Under the pieces are notes generated by a model. That model made no database searches and was not told where the DNA came from. It worked only from the letters and a program-made list of their open reading frames with translations. The translations under genes were made by a program, and so were the position numbers. DNA of 12,123 nucleotides. It comes from Anaerolineales bacterium (lineage in GTDB: Bacteria; Chloroflexota; Anaerolineae; Anaerolineales; UBA11858). Shown piece after piece: positions 11,455 through 12,123 of the stretch. The stretch covers positions 1 to 12,123 of the forward strand of contig WFTY01000010.1 of the NCBI GenBank assembly GCA_015485245.1. The letters run 5' to 3'. Positions within the stretch are counted from its first letter, which is position 1. Each line of letters starts with the position of its first letter.

Positions 11455-12123
11455 CTAATCGACCTCGAGGGGGAGAAACCCCTCTCCCAACGCTTCGTGC
11501 GCGTGGCTGATCACCATAAAAGCGCGTTCATCCGCATCGTGCACCACCGCTTTCAACGGCGTGACCTCAGCGCGAGTGACCACGCAATAGAGAATCGTAC
11601 GCGCCTCGCCCGTGTAACCGCCGCGCCCCTCTAAAATCGTTACTCCACGTCCAAGACTGTAAAGCACCTGCTCACGCACCGCCTCCGGGCGCGCGGTGAC
11701 GATCAGCGCCGTGCGCACCACATTGGAGCCCTGGCTGACCGCCTCGGCGGTGATCCCGCTGACGTACAACATCACCAGCGCGTACATGGCGTTCTCCCAA
11801 CTAAAACTCAAACCGGCCAGCAGCATCACCAGGGCGTCCACCATCAAATAACTTTGCGAAACCGGGATGCCGCGCCAGCGGTTGAGGATGCGCGAGAGGA
11901 TATCCGACCCACCGCTGGTACCCTTGCCGCGATAGACCAGCCCAAAGCCAACCCCTCCCACCACCCCGCCGTATAACATGTTGAGCACCAGATCCGAGGT
12001 CAGCCCCTGGGACGGCAAAAAGTTCAGCGGGAGGTCCACCAGCAACGAAAACGCCAGCACCGCAAACGCCGTGCGCACGGCGAAGCGCGCACCACCCAGG
12101 AAACGCCAGCCAAGGGCGAACAG
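11455..12123 (-). CDS. YitT-family membrane protein (DUF161 plus DUF2179), 5' end cut by right edge
   Basis: The frame is open to the window edge, giving at least 222 residues; the N terminus lies outside. A GTG at 12078 is possible but unlikely as the start, because the preceding codons read LFALGWRFLGGARFA, which fits the conserved first part of YitT proteins. Hydrophobic segments alternate through the first 130 residues, and the family motif GKGTSGGSDIL is present. The C-terminal soluble DUF2179 domain covers the last ~80 residues (RTALIVTARPEAVREQVL to the DADERAFMVIS stretch), the expected order for the family. No biochemical function is established for YitT proteins. It ends 51 bp before the sigma gene on the same strand; the strong promoter-like element in that gap suggests separate control, though read-through is possible. 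Confidence 0.9.
   Translation of the reverse strand: MFALGWRFLGGARFAVRTAFAVLAFSLLVDLPLNFLPSQGLTSDLVLNMLYGGVVGGVGFGLVYRGKGTSGGSDILSRILNRWRGIPVSQSYLMVDALVMLLAGLSFSWENAMYALVMLYVSGITAEAVSQGSNVVRTALIVTARPEAVREQVLYSLGRGVTILEGRGGYTGEARTILYCVVTRAEVTPLKAVVHDADERAFMVISHAHEALGEGFLPLEVD

Noticed and set aside
1..12123. Mobile elements, CRISPR, tRNA or rRNA genes
   Set aside because: No transposase, terminal inverted repeats, direct-repeat arrays, cloverleaf or rRNA-like sequence was seen in reading both strands.

Overview
The window is bacterial chromosomal DNA with housekeeping genes packed tightly at moderately high G+C. There is no sign of phage, plasmid, insertion sequence or CRISPR. The gene set, the S12 sequence of the long (loop-inserted) type, the large lineage-type insertion in RpoB and the bactofilin-like membrane protein behind an ECF sigma/anti-sigma pair suggest a Chloroflexota bacterium, perhaps Anaerolineae. 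That assignment is inference from family resemblance; no search was run.

Left part, minus strand, positions 1-7350: the translation and transcription core. Reading leftwards from 7350, the order is rpoB, rpsL, rpsG, fusA and the first 44 codons of tuf, which runs off the left edge. The usual partner rpoC is absent between rpoB and rpsL, so the common rpoB-rpoC-rpsL-rpsG-fusA-tuf order is broken. A good sigma-70-type promoter (TTGACG-17-TAAAAT) overlaps the rpoB stop, and an 18-bp perfect palindrome fills its spacer. The roughly 145-nt rpsL leader behind it holds mutually exclusive hairpins and a segment that could mask the rpsL Shine-Dalgarno. An 11-bp hairpin lies between rpsL and rpsG. RpoB carries an insertion of about 130 residues built on a repeated WLxExGYD motif.

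Middle, 7351-7621: a 271-bp divergent promoter region. It has a clear sigma-70 promoter and a roughly 150-nt leader with a 9-bp hairpin for rpoB on the minus strand. On the plus strand a perfect TATAAT sits so close to the era ATG that era is probably translated from a leaderless or near-leaderless mRNA.

Plus strand, 7622-9226: era (ribosome-assembly GTPase) followed with no gap (TAAATG) by a YhhN-family membrane protein.

Right part, minus strand, 9214-12123: a three-gene operon of ECF sigma factor, zinc-type membrane anti-sigma factor and a signal-peptide-bearing bactofilin-like beta-solenoid protein with a multi-pass membrane domain. The genes are coupled by a 20-nt overlap and an ATGA overlap. 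Upstream lies a promoter close to the SigW-type consensus (TGCAAC-N16-CGTA), which suggests autoregulation and an envelope-stress role. A YitT-family membrane protein, cut by the right edge, lies upstream of this operon. The operon converges on the YhhN gene with a 13-bp stop-to-stop overlap.

The strongest candidates for something undescribed are the RpoB GYD-repeat insertion, the palindrome-in-promoter plus leader architecture of the str operon, and the sigma/anti-sigma/extracytoplasmic-bactofilin unit.
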